Shown here: one piece after another, positions 24,114 through 33,913 of the stretch
Position numbering within the stretch: the first letter of the stretch is position 1
How the letters are laid out: each line of letters opens with the position of its first letter
Made by a program: the position numbers and the translations under genes
The notes under the pieces: model-generated
The model's input: only the letters and a program-made list of their open reading frames with translations
Told to the model about the DNA's origin: nothing
Database searches by the model: none
Assembly (NCBI GenBank): GCA_019925795.1
Contig: CM034314.1
Location: forward strand, 38,309,774-38,373,773
Length of the DNA stretch: 64,000 nucleotides
Origin: Dendrobium chrysotoxum
Taxonomy: Eukaryota; Streptophyta; Magnoliopsida; Asparagales; Orchidaceae
Direction: 5' to 3'

Positions 24114-24364
24114 TGTTGCAAATCTGGTTTTGATGATGACAAACATGTTTCCAGTGTGTTTTGCTTGGCTAATCTATTTCAGGCACAAAAGACCGCGAGC
24201 CACTCAAGCCAACTCAAGATCGGGTCCAAGTGTGTCAAATGTATGATTTTTCTTTTTATTGAGTCAATTGTAATGAAACTAATCCCCTAGCTAAGTAACC
24301 TTGCACACACACACTCAGGGCGAGATATTGAGTGAGTTAGAGTTTCTGTTCAAAATTTGTTCAG

Positions 24365-25039
24365 ATCGTCCTGGACGATAGTTTCATCGTCCTGGACGAT
24401 CCAGTTAAAAACAGAAACCCTAATTAGGGCGACTAAGCTAAGAGGGTATGATTGAGCCGATCATCCTGGACGATCTATGGATTGTACGGGACGATATTCC
24501 CAAATCAGAAATTCTCAGCCGCCAGATTAAGTTAGGCAAGTTTTATTTTAAGTATTTTGGTCTGATCGTCCCGGACGATACGTGTATCGTCCTGGACGAT
24601 TCACTACAATCATGCCTAACATAGTCTGGTAATTAAGGAAAGCAATTAATGTTTAATTGATACGATCACATCGTCCTGGACGATCGCAGGATCATCCCGG
24701 ACGATCATGATCGTCTTGTGCATTTCAGCTGTACGTCCAGAACTATGTACAGGACGATTTGGGGGCCTTTTTGAAGTAATCGTACCGGACGATTACCCTA
24801 TCGTCCGGGACGATCAAGTCATTTTTTGGTCGTCCAGCACAGATTTCTCTGGATGACCTGAACTGTCTTCTGGACGATTTCCTTCAATTTGAACTAATCG
24901 TCCCGGACGATCGCAGGATCGTACGGGACGATATGAGCAACTTTTTCTACTGATCGTCCAGAAGAGCCAGATCGTCCAGGCTGAAACAGCTGAATTTGAA
25001 CTGATCATACAGGACGATCTACCGATCGTCCTGGACGAT
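24365..25039 (+). repeat. Seven paired 15-bp palindromes in copia C U3
   Basis: Pairs: 24365/24386, 24460/24481, 24565/24586, 24670/24691, 24779/24800, 24897/24918, 25004/25025 (start positions of each 15-mer). The consensus is ATCGTCCNGGACGAT with ATCGTAC and ATCATCC arm variants. Every spacer is exactly 6 bp, so centres are 21 bp apart. Pair starts are 95, 105, 105, 109, 118 and 107 bp apart. Between pairs lie longer inverted repeats, for example GGTCGTCCAG ... CTGGATGACC near 24828-24858. The position upstream of the TATA-like box suggests a promoter or enhancer role; this is inference. Confidence 0.92.
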
Positions 25040-25082
25040 CTTGGCTGACAAGTTGAGATTTAGGGCAAATTTTAAGCCCTCC

Positions 25083-25090
25083 TTTAAAAG
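25083..25090 (+). promoter_or_regulatory. TATA-like box of copia C
   Basis: TTTAAAAG, matching the position of TATAAAAG in copia A. It lies between the palindrome array and the GA-rich tract. Confidence 0.5.
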
Positions 25091-25286
25091 AACTTTTTCC
25101 AATTTTTGGAAAAATCTTTTGCTGCCTTCCTTCCCTGAGAAATCCTAGAGAGAGAGAGAGTTGGGAGAGAGAGAAGAGATCTTGTGAGGGGGAGTTAGTG
25201 AGGGATTCACTAAGGTTGCTCCAAGCACGGATCAGAGTCGTCTTCTCCGCTCGTCGTCTGTCGTCTAGTCGGTGTTCTTCGTGGGA

Positions 25287-25573
25287 GGATCGTTCGCAAG
25301 AAGATCCGGGTTCTCTGCCCGCTTCAGGAAGAAGCGAAAGGAGTTCGTGGGTTCTCTGCCCGCGTCAGGTGGAAGCAAAAGGAGTTCGAAGGTTCTCTGC
25401 CCGCTTCAGGAGGAAGCGAAAGGAGGTCAGGTTCTCTGCCTCACCGTGTGGTGAAAAGGAGATGTTTTGTACAGGCTTCTCCGCATTGCTGTGGGAGCAA
25501 AAGGAGAGTCACTTTCGTTTAGTGCAATACCCGGAGGGGAGGCTCCGGGGAGTGGACGTAGGTCAAGTTGACC
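25287..25573 (+). ncRNA. Serial hairpin modules in copia C 5' leader
   Basis: Likely structured RNA in R/U5. Stems: GGATC/GATCC (25287-25307), CGCTTC/GAAGCG (25320-25336), GCGTC/GAAGC with one mismatch (25362-25376; perfect in the 3' LTR), CGCTTC/GAAGCG (25402-25418), TCACC/GGTGA (25441-25454), TTGCT/AGCAA (25486-25500), CCCGGAG/CTCCGGG (25530-25549), GGTCAA/TTGACC (25561-25573). Most are followed by AAAGGAG-like tracts and preceded by GTTCTCTGCC. The middle modules form a minisatellite of about 40 bp. The element RNA would carry them; a packaging, dimerisation or translation role is inference. Confidence 0.6.
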
Positions 25574-25813
25574 GAACCACTATAAAATCTGGTTTGCTTT
25601 TCTGATTCAGTTTTGCATTTTACTTTTCAATATAAACTGCTTGGGTGAATATCGTTGGTTGATCTTTTCGTTATTGTTTACTTGTTTCCGCTGCTAAGTA
25701 TCGAAAAGATTTTTGTAGTTATCGTGAAATTTTTAAATAACCAATTCACCCCCCCTCTTGGTTAGCCTCGGGACTAGTTCACTAGGGCTTAACATCCCTT
25801 TCGAACTTTCAAG

Positions 25814-25825
25814 TGGTATCAGAGC
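25814..25825 (+). other. Primer binding site of copia C (initiator tRNA-Met)
   Basis: TGGTATCAGAGC, two bases after the LTR terminal CA. Confidence 0.95.
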
Positions 25826-25867
25826 GGGATTCAAAATTTCTGTTTAGAAACTTTTGAATTTGATCCA

Positions 25868-27679
25868 ATGGCTAATTGTAACAATCGTAATACTGCTGAA
25901 GGTTATTCTATTACCAGACCACCGTTGTTTGACAATATTCCTTTTGATTTTTGGAAAACACGCATGTCTACTTTTCTGCAATCTATTGATTATCGCATGT
26001 GGATGTTAGTTAAGGACGGATACGAACCACCTTTTCGAATGATTAACAATGTGAAAACTGAATTGCCGTTTGCTGATTGGACGTTTGATGATCGTGATTT
26101 AGCACAGTTGAATGCAAAATGTTTGAACTGTTTCTTTTGTGCTTTGAAATCTAAAGACTATATGCGTGTTTCTACTTGTACAACGGGAAAGGAAATCTGG
26201 GATAGGTTATGTATAACATACGAAGGTACAACTGAAGTCAAACAATCTAGGTTAAACATCTTGTTACATGATTACGAACTTTTTCGCATGAAACCTAGTG
26301 AGACTATTTCAAAAATGTACACAAGATTCACTCATATTGTTACCTCTTTGCATGCTTTAGGTAGAGAACTTACCAACTACGAAAGAGTGAATAAGATTCT
26401 TAGATGTTTGCCTGCTTCTTATGATGCTAAGATTACTGCTATTACTGAATCCAAAGATTTAAATACTTACTCTATTGACAGCTTACTTGGATCACTCATT
26501 GCTTACGAGCAAGGGGTGAACCAAAGGCAACTTGATGCAGGAGAACGCAAGAAAGAGAAGACCGTGGCACTAAAGGCCAAAGATTCAGATGCTAGCACTT
26601 TCGGGTCTGATAGCGATGAAGTTGCCTTAATCACAAGGCAATTCAAAAGCTTTCTAAGGAAGAAACATAAGAACTATCAGAAGTGGAACAAGGGTAAGTT
26701 CAATAAAAACTTTAAGGGTTCATCTGAATCGGTTTGTTTTGAATGCAGGAAGCCTGGACACATTAAGGCTGATTGTCCAACACTTAAAGCTCACCCAAGC
26801 AAGGAGAAGAGTGAGGAGAAACCAAAGTTCAGAAAGGACAAGAAGCGGATTCAGAAGGCGTTCTGGGCAGACTCTGCATCCGACTCTTCTGAGACTGAAG
26901 CTGAAGAGGAGGAAACAAACTTGTGTCTGATGGCGGATGATCACCCTGGTCAGTCGGACCATGAAGAGGTATGTGAGCTTACTTACGATCAGTTATTTGA
27001 AGTTTCTGAAAAGATTCATACATCGTATAGGAAGCTTAAGAAAACCCATGCTAGTTTGAAACTAGATTATCTGACTTTGCAAAAAGAGCATGAAGTGTTG
27101 ATTAAGGATCATTCCACCATTGATAGCAATCACATGTCTTTACTAGATGAGTTTGATGAACTGAATAAAAAGTATTCTGATTTAATTGTTGAGCATAACT
27201 TGTTAAAAACATCGAATGGTGAATTAGAACTTGCTTTTAAGAAAGTGAATGATTTGGCATCTGAGTTAGAAAGTATTGAAAGTGCAAAAATGTTTGAAAT
27301 TGGAAGTTTAAACAAACACATTGAGTTTTTGAAAGTGAAAATCAGTGCTTTTGAAAATAACAAAACACTGCCTACTTTTGAACAATTTTATGCACCGCCA
27401 CCTTTTAAAAATTCTGTTGCAAGTTCATCAAAGAATGTTTCATACACTACTAGGAAGAGGCACTATCACTCACGACGTTTAGTTAATCCTTTTCCTGGTG
27501 TTAGATGTTTTTCATGTGGCATGTTAGGACACATATCATACACTTGTACTGTTCACCGTAGTACACATTGGGTGTGGAGACCCAAACTGCCTGTTGCACA
27601 GCACAGCACGCATGCATCGCATTCTTCTTTTCATAAGAAGGAACCCAAACCTGTTTGGGTTCCTAAGACTGACATTTGA
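25868..27679 (+). CDS. gag: Gag protein of copia C, intact, with two zinc knuckles
   Basis: 603 residues, open from ATG to TGA. The N-terminal half is a copia-type gag domain (DNIPFDFWKTRMSTFL near residue 20; WDRLCITYEGT; ERVNKILRCLP). It is followed by a basic stretch and zinc knuckle 1, CFECRKPGHIKADC (residues 290-303), an acidic Ser/Glu-rich region, a heptad-rich probable coiled coil (about 390-510), and zinc knuckle 2, CFSCGMLGHISYTC (547-560). It should form the virus-like particle and bind element RNA in the cytoplasm. The start is 56 bases after the LTR and matches the ATG in D. Codons for all eight zinc ligands are intact. pol begins 11 bases downstream in another frame. Confidence 0.95.
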   Translation: MANCNNRNTAEGYSITRPPLFDNIPFDFWKTRMSTFLQSIDYRMWMLVKDGYEPPFRMINNVKTELPFADWTFDDRDLAQLNAKCLNCFFCALKSKDYMRVSTCTTGKEIWDRLCITYEGTTEVKQSRLNILLHDYELFRMKPSETISKMYTRFTHIVTSLHALGRELTNYERVNKILRCLPASYDAKITAITESKDLNTYSIDSLLGSLIAYEQGVNQRQLDAGERKKEKTVALKAKDSDASTFGSDSDEVALITRQFKSFLRKKHKNYQKWNKGKFNKNFKGSSESVCFECRKPGHIKADCPTLKAHPSKEKSEEKPKFRKDKKRIQKAFWADSASDSSETEAEEEETNLCLMADDHPGQSDHEEVCELTYDQLFEVSEKIHTSYRKLKKTHASLKLDYLTLQKEHEVLIKDHSTIDSNHMSLLDEFDELNKKYSDLIVEHNLLKTSNGELELAFKKVNDLASELESIESAKMFEIGSLNKHIEFLKVKISAFENNKTLPTFEQFYAPPPFKNSVASSSKNVSYTTRKRHYHSRRLVNPFPGVRCFSCGMLGHISYTCTVHRSTHWVWRPKLPVAQHSTHASHSSFHKKEPKPVWVPKTDI

Positions 27680-27691
27680 TGATTTTGTAGG
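27677..27691 (+). promoter_or_regulatory. gag-pol junction of copia C
   Basis: gag ends TGATGA; 8 bases after the first stop the pol frame itself has a TAG (27688-27690) and opens only at 27691. The pol frame is offset by 2 from gag with no overlap. TTTTGTAG/G here resembles a 3' splice site. A and D keep the same spacing. Confidence 0.5.
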
Positions 27692-30600
27692 TGTGTTCTC
27701 ACACAAGACCTCGTGAGAGCATGTGGTACCTGGACAGCGGATGTTCTAGACATATGACTGGAGATGCAAATCAGTTCATTTCGCTGGAGGCCAGAGCTGG
27801 AGGCAAGGTTACACTTGGAGATAACACCACCAGGAAGGTGGTAGGCACATGTATGATTGGTGATTCAAAGAATTTTGTGATTGATAATGTTTTGCTTGTA
27901 GATGGACTGAAACACAACTTGCTGAGCATTAGTCAACTCTGCGACAAGGGATACAGCATCAAATTCCTGCCCACTGGCTGCATTTTAAGCTTAAATAATG
28001 AAGTTGTTTTGCAGGGGCAAAGGATCAACAACGTCTACAAGCTGGATGTAAGTAGCATTAAATCTGATAATTCAATTTGCTTAAAAACTGCTGCTGATGA
28101 GTCTTGGTTATGGCATAGGAGATTGTGTCATGCCAGTATGAAAACCCTTAGGAGAGTCACCCAAAAGGACTTAGTTAGAGGTGTGCCCAAGCTTAAGTTC
28201 ACTAAGGATCACCTGTGTGATGCCTGTCAGTTGGGGAAGCAAGTCCAGTCCTCTTTTCACTCAGTTAAGGACATTAGCACCTCTAGACCTTTAGAAGTTC
28301 TTCATATGGACCTCTTTGGACCCATTAGCACTGCCAGCTTAGGGGGGAGAGTCTATGGTTTTGTGATTGTTAATGATTATTCAAGGTTCACTTGGGTTAA
28401 ATTTTTGTCACACAAATCTGAGTCATTTGATGAGTTTAGATCTTTCTCTACTTGGATTCAGAAGAAGTTAGGATGTGAGATTATTACCATCCATAGTGAT
28501 CACGGAGGGGAGTTTGAAAATGAAAGATTTGGATGTTTTTGTGAGGATCATGGGATTAGTCACAATTTTTTAGCTCCTAGGACCCCTCAGCAGAACGGGG
28601 TAGCTGAAAGGAAGAACAGGATCTTAGTAGATGCCGCTAGAGCCATGCTTGCCGAGTATTCACTTCCAAAATACTTTTGGGCTGAAGCGGTGAACACTGC
28701 CTGTTATGTGCTGAATAGGATGAATGTGAGAGTCAAACTGAACAAGACACCTTATGAGATCATTAAGGGTAGAACACCAAATCTGTCCCACCTCCATGTC
28801 TTTGGCTGTAAGGTTTTCATTCTGAACAACGGGAAGTCACCCTTAGGAAAATTTGACCCCAAATCTGATGAAGGAGTGTTCTTAGGATATTTAAGTGTGG
28901 GGAAATCCTTTAGGGTGTTCAATAGGAGGACTTTGGTGGTGGAAGAAACAACCCATATAGTGTTTGATGAATCTGATCCTAAGGAGTCTAGATCTGAAGT
29001 AGAAGATGAAGAGATTGTTGAGGTTACCCAAGGAGTTGGAAATACAAATTTGGAGGAAAGGGTAGAACCTCAGACCACATTGCCTAGAGATTGGAGATAT
29101 TCTTCGAGTCATCCTAAAGAACTGATCTTAGGAGACCCTTCTGAAGGTGTTAGGACTAGGCATGGACTTAGGAAGGAAGTAAACCATTCTGCCTTTATCT
29201 CAATGACTGAACCCACCAACATTAATCAAGCCCTGTCAGATGAATTTTGGATTTTAGCTATGCAGGAAGAATTGAATCAATTTGTAAGGAATGATGTTTG
29301 GGAGTTAGTAGAAAGACCTAAAAATTAAAGTATTGTGGGAACCAAGTGGGTCTTTAAGAATAAGATGAATGATTCTGGTGTGGTGGTGAGAAATAAGGCA
29401 AGATTGGTGGCTAAGGGGTATAATCAGATAGAAGGGATAGATTTTGAGGAAACTTTTGCCCCTGTAGCTAGATTGGAAGCCATTAGAGTGCTACTAGCCT
29501 TTGCCTGTTACAAGGGATTTAAGCTGTTTCAAATGGATGTCAAGAGTGCCTTTTTAAATGGGGTAATTAAAGAAGATGTTTTCGTAGAACAACCCCCAGG
29601 TTTTGAGAGTTCCCAATATCCAAATCATGTCTATAAATTAAAAAAGGCCTTATATGGATTGAAACAGGCACCCAGAGCTTGGTATGAGAGGCTTAGCACA
29701 TTCCTGTTAGAAAGAGAGTTTGTTAAGGGGAGCGTAGACACCACCCTTTTTCTGAGGAGATTAGGAGATGACTTACTCATTGTCCAGATCTATGTTGATG
29801 ATATAATTTTTGGATCTTCTGATAAATACTTATGTGAAGAGTTTTCTAAAATAATGAGTAAAGAGTTTGAGATGAGTATGATGGGAGAATTGTCCTACTT
29901 TTTGGGGTTTAGCATAAGGCAAACGGATGATGGAACCTTTCTCAATCAATCAAAATACACTAAGGACATTTTGAAGAAATATGAAATGGATAAAGCCAAG
30001 CCAATCAATACTCCCATGCCCTCCTCAGTTCAGTTAGATAAGGATTCAAATGGAAAATCTGTTGATCAGAAGAAGTATAGAGGGATAATAGGTTCACTGC
30101 TTTACCTGACTGCTAGCCGACCTGATATCATGTTTAGTGTCTGTCTTTATGCTAGGTTTCAGGCTGATCCTAAAGAGTCCCACCTGACTGCTATTAAGAG
30201 AATTCTTAGATATCTTTTAGGGACCCCAAACCTAGGAATTTGGTACCCTAGGCACAGCACCTCTTTTGAGATCATTGGATATTCTGACTCTGACTTTGCG
30301 GGGTGTAAGGTGGATAGGAAGAGTACCTCTGGGACTTGTCAATTTATAGGACAGTCGTTAGTCTCCTGGTCCAGTAGAAAATAGAACTCAGTTGCACTTT
30401 CTACTGCTGAAGCTGAGTACATTGCCTTAGGGAGTTGTGTGGCCCAAGTTCTTTGGTTGAAGCAGCAAGTCTTGGATTTAGGAGTACCTGTTGGCACAAT
30501 TTCTGTTCTGTGTGATAATACGAGTGCCATCCGTATCTCTAAGAATCCAATCCAACATTCTAGGACCAAACACATTGACATTAGGCATCACTTCATTAGG

Positions 30601-30741
30601 GACCATGTTACAAAAGGGGACATTGAGCTACACCACGTAGCAACTGAAAATCAGCTGGCTGACATATTCACTAAACCACTGGCCTTTGACTCATTCAGCA
30701 TTTTGAGAACCAGATTAGGAGTGATTGATATAAATGCTTGA
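27691..30741 (+). pseudogene. pol: Near-intact pol of copia C (PR-INT-RT-RNase H), two stops
   Basis: One continuous frame of about 1016 codons interrupted only by TAA at 29326-29328 (Gln in A and D) and TAG at 30382-30384 (Gln in D). Protease: DSGCSRHMTGD at residues 15-25. Integrase: zinc region LWHRRLCHASMKTL ... CDACQLGK, catalytic Asp in HMDLFGP, Asp in HSDHGGEF, Glu in NGVAERKNR. RT begins near 29230, with catalytic YVDDIIFGSS near 29791-29820. RNase H includes STAEAEYIALG near 30400 and ends TGA at 30741. The first ATG in frame is 27721, so the mode of pol expression is not obvious. Confidence 0.93.
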
Positions 30742-32205
30742 TTCTGATGACTGTTGATTTATGATTGTTATGATTGGTATTCTGATTTCGGTTAGTTAGT
30801 TTTTTGTATTCTGTTTTCTGATTTCTGTTAGTTAGTTTTTGTATTCTGATTTCTGATTTTTGTTAGTTAGTTTTGGTTTGATTATTTGCTTTCAGTTGAT
30901 TTTATTTCTTCTGTTGATTTCTGTGTTACCCTTTTTTTTTGTTAGTTTGATTTGAGTATTTACTTTGCTATGATTTCTACCTATTTTTTATTTATTTACG
31001 GGTTCATATCTTGCACTTACTATTTTATGCTTTTCAAGATCTGATCACCGCTCACTACTTCTGGTGATCTGAATTTTTGACTGGGAGTTTTTACTTTGTT
31101 TTGGTTTGGAAGCTGATAAGCAGTGATTGACTTCGCTGAATCTGTTAAAGGGAAGAAACATTGATAATTGTTTCTCTTCCTCTAACTCATTTACTGGTGT
31201 GTAGTTTCTTTTGAATAAAAATCCTTTTCAAAATTAAATTGTTAGTTTTTGAAATAGAGATTATTTTATCTTCCTACAGTAATCTGCCTCATATCAATAG
31301 TGTTTTTCAAAGTCTTGAGTCATTAGTTGGATTTTCTAAACCAAGTGATTGCATTTATCGTATGTTGTATGGATTTTGTTTTGTGAATCGTTCTTCCTTA
31401 CTGCGGAGAGTCATCTCCTATGTCTGGAAGATAATCTCACAGCTGAGACTCTTTAATGATTATGAAAAGGAGAAAGCTTATAAAAGATGCGCAGTGCGCC
31501 AGATAATTTGAAAAAGAGGCATAAAATGAGCCCAAAACTGAAAAGATGCAAAATTGCCAAATTGGATACACAAAGTGTATCAAAAATCAAAAGATACGCA
31601 AAGCGCCAACCAATTTGAAAAAGAGGCACAAAATGAGCCCAACACAAGCTTTCTTTCCTTTCAGATTATTAAATGTCTTAGAAAAATCTGTGCGCCACTT
31701 AATATTTTCAAAAGCTTGAGTCTTGAAAATCCTGATTTCTGATTTTTTACTTTGTAACACAATTATATCAGATATTTTTCTGGAACGAGGCTTGAAAGGA
31801 TTTCTTTTCAAATCTAATGTCTTTTATTCTGAATCGGATTTTTGTGTTGAAAGAGGTTTGCATCGATAAGGTGCCCGGGGTTGGAGTTACGAAAGTTGAT
31901 TATTTCCAACCTTTTTTTTGGATTTCAGCGCTGTCAATTGTCCTGTCATTGGTTTTTGAATCTAAAATCAATATGTTTTATTTTATGTTTTATTTCTGTG
32001 TTATGTTTTTCCCTCCTCCTTTTTGTGATGTCAAAAGGGGGAGTCAGTTGTAGTCGTGTCTGTTTCTATTTTCTGAGTCAATGTTTCCTGTATTGTTTTA
32101 GCTGTTAAATGAAAATTTAAAAAATATTTGTTTGTTTGATCTCCTAGTTTACTTTTACTGTCAGACTACTTTACAAATGTTTGCCATCATCAAAAAGGGG
32201 GAGAT
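30742..32205 (+). other. 3' untranslated internal region of copia C
   Basis: 1464 bp with no conserved ORF. It begins with degenerate TTAGTTAGTTTT/TTCTGATTTCTG tandem words (about 30785-30885), has a first purine tract CAAAAGGGGGAG (about 32031-32042), and ends with the polypurine tract. D has a nearly equal region (51613-53077). Confidence 0.85.
32192..32204 (+). other. Polypurine tract of copia C
   Basis: AAAAAGGGGGAGA immediately before the 3' LTR, the usual RNase H-resistant primer for plus-strand DNA. A second, similar tract follows TGATGT about 150 bp upstream (near 32025-32042). Confidence 0.9.
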
Positions 32206-33908
32206 TGTTGCAAACCTGGTTTTGAGGATGACAAACATGTTTCCAGTGTGTTTTGCTTGGCTAATCTGTTTCAGGCACAAAAGACCGCGAGCCACTCAAG
32301 CCAACTCAAGATCGGGTCCAAGTGTGTCAAATGTATGATTTTTCTTTTTATTGAGTCAATTGTAATGAAACTGATCCCCTAGCTAAGTAACCTTGCACAC
32401 ACACACTCAGGGGGAGAGATTGAGTGAGTTAGAGTTTCTGTTCAAAATTTGTTCAGATCGTCCTGGACGATAGTTTCATCGTCCTGAACGATCCAGTTAA
32501 AAATAGAAACCCTAATTAGGGTGACTAAGCTAAGAGGGTCTGATTGAGCCGATCGTCCTGGACGATCTATGGATCGTACGGGACGATATTCCCAAATCAG
32601 AAATTCTCAGCCGCCAGATTAAGTTAGGCAAGTTTTATTTTAAGTATTTTGGTCTGATCGTCCCGGATGATACGTGTATCATCCTGGACGATTCACTACA
32701 ATCATGCCTAACTTAGTCTGGTAATTAAGGAAAGTAATTAATGTTTAATTGATACGATCACATCATCCTGGACGATCGCAGGATCATCCCGGACGATCGT
32801 GATCGTCTTGTGCATTTCAGCTGTACGTCCAGAACTATGTACAGGACGATTTGGGGGCCTTTTTGAACTAATCGTACCGGACGATTACCCTATCGTCCGG
32901 GACGATCAAGTCATTTTTTGGTCGTCCAGCACAGATTTCTCTGGACGACCCGAACTATCTTCTGGACGATTTCCTTCAATTTGAACTAATCGTCCCGGAC
33001 GATCGCAGGATCATACGGGATGATATGAACAACTTTTTCTACTGATCGTCTAGAAGAGCCAGATCGTCCAGGCTGAAACAGCTAAATTTGAACTGATCGT
33101 ACAGGACGATCTACCGATCGTTCTGGACGATCTTGGCCGACAAGTTGAGATTTAGGGCAAATTTTAAGCCCTCCTTTAAAAGAACTTTTTCCAATTTTTG
33201 GAAAAATCTTTTGCTGCCTTCCTTCCCTGAGAAATCCTAGAGAGAGAGAGAGTTGGGAGAGAGAGAAGAGATCTTGTGAGGGGGAGTTAGTGAGGGATTC
33301 ACTAAGGTTGCTCCAAGCACGGATCAGAGTCGTCTTCTCCGCTCGTCGTCTGTCGTCTAGTCGGTGTTCTTCGTGGGAGGATCGTTCGCAAGAAGATCCG
33401 GGTTCTCTGCCCGCTTCAGGAGGAAGCGAAAGGAGTTCGTGGGTTCTCTGCCCGCTTCAGGTGGAAGCAAAAGGAGTTCGAAGGTTCTCTGCCTGCTTCA
33501 GGAGGAAGCGAAAGGAGGTCAGGTTCTCTGCCTCACCGTGTGGTGAAAAGGAGGTGTTTTGTACAGGCTTCTCCGCCTTGCTGTGGGAGCAAAAGGAGAG
33601 TCACTTTCGTTTAGTGCAATACCCGGAGGGGAGGCTCCGGGGAGTGGACGTAGGTCAAGTTGACCGAACCACTATAAAATCTGGTTTGCTTTTCCGATTC
33701 AGTTTTGCATTTTACTTTTCAATATAAACTGCTTGGGTGAATATCGTTGGTTGATCTTTTCGTTATTGTTTACTTGTTTCCGCTGCTAAGTATCGAAAAG
33801 ATTTTTGTAGTTATCATGAAATTTTTAAATAACCAATTCACCCCCCCCCCCCTCTTGGTTAGCCTCGGGACTAGTTCACTAGGGCTTAACATCCCTTTCG
33901 AACTTTCA
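32206..33908 (+). repeat. 3' LTR of copia C
   Basis: 1703 bp, aligned end to end with the 5' LTR, including all seven palindrome pairs and the hairpin region. The main length difference is the C run near the end: 12 C at 33841-33852 against 7 in the 5' LTR. Followed by GAATT. Confidence 0.96.
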
Positions 33909-33913
33909 GAATT
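33909..33913. repeat. Target site duplication of copia C (right)
   Basis: GAATT, identical to 24109-24113. Confidence 0.93.

Larger units (their letters stand above)
24114..25811 (+). repeat. 5' LTR of copia C
   Basis: 1698 bp, TGTTGCAAA ... CGAACTTTCA. Order: short U3 start, seven palindrome pairs (24365-25039), TATA-like TTTAAAAG (25083), GA-rich tract (25147-25180), serial hairpins (25287-25573), the GACGTAGG...CGAACCAC motif (25555-25580), a 7-C run (25749-25755), end. The open frame at 25198-25605 is inside this LTR and is not kept in frame in other copies, so it is not annotated as a gene. Confidence 0.96.
24114..33908 (+). mobile_element. Full-length Ty1/copia element C (SIRE-like), near-intact
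   Basis: 9795 bp: 5' LTR, tRNA-Met primer site, gag, pol, 3' region, polypurine tract, 3' LTR, flanked by GAATT duplications. It sits inside gypsy G between protease and RT, so the gypsy frame is restored when the element and one GAATT are removed. In a stretch of about 390 bp I counted about a dozen LTR-to-LTR differences, mostly C/T or G/A changes, so insertion is old enough for some decay. The lineage is inferred from protein layout and two purine tracts. No envelope-like ORF between pol and 3' LTR. Confidence 0.96.

Noticed and set aside
24365..25039. CRISPR-like array of palindromic repeats
   Set aside because: Repeats are 15 bp, irregularly spaced between pairs, lie inside LTRs of a plant retrotransposon, and have no cas genes or uniform spacers.
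25198..25605. 135-codon open frame in the C 5' LTR (145 codons in the 3' LTR)
   Set aside because: It runs through the hairpin repeats, has low-complexity Arg/Ser composition, and shifts frame in A and D; better explained as a by-product of repeat units without stops.
27670..27691. Programmed -1 or +1 frameshift between gag and pol
   Set aside because: The pol frame is closed by TAG before the gag frame ends its readable overlap, so neither shift would join the two proteins.
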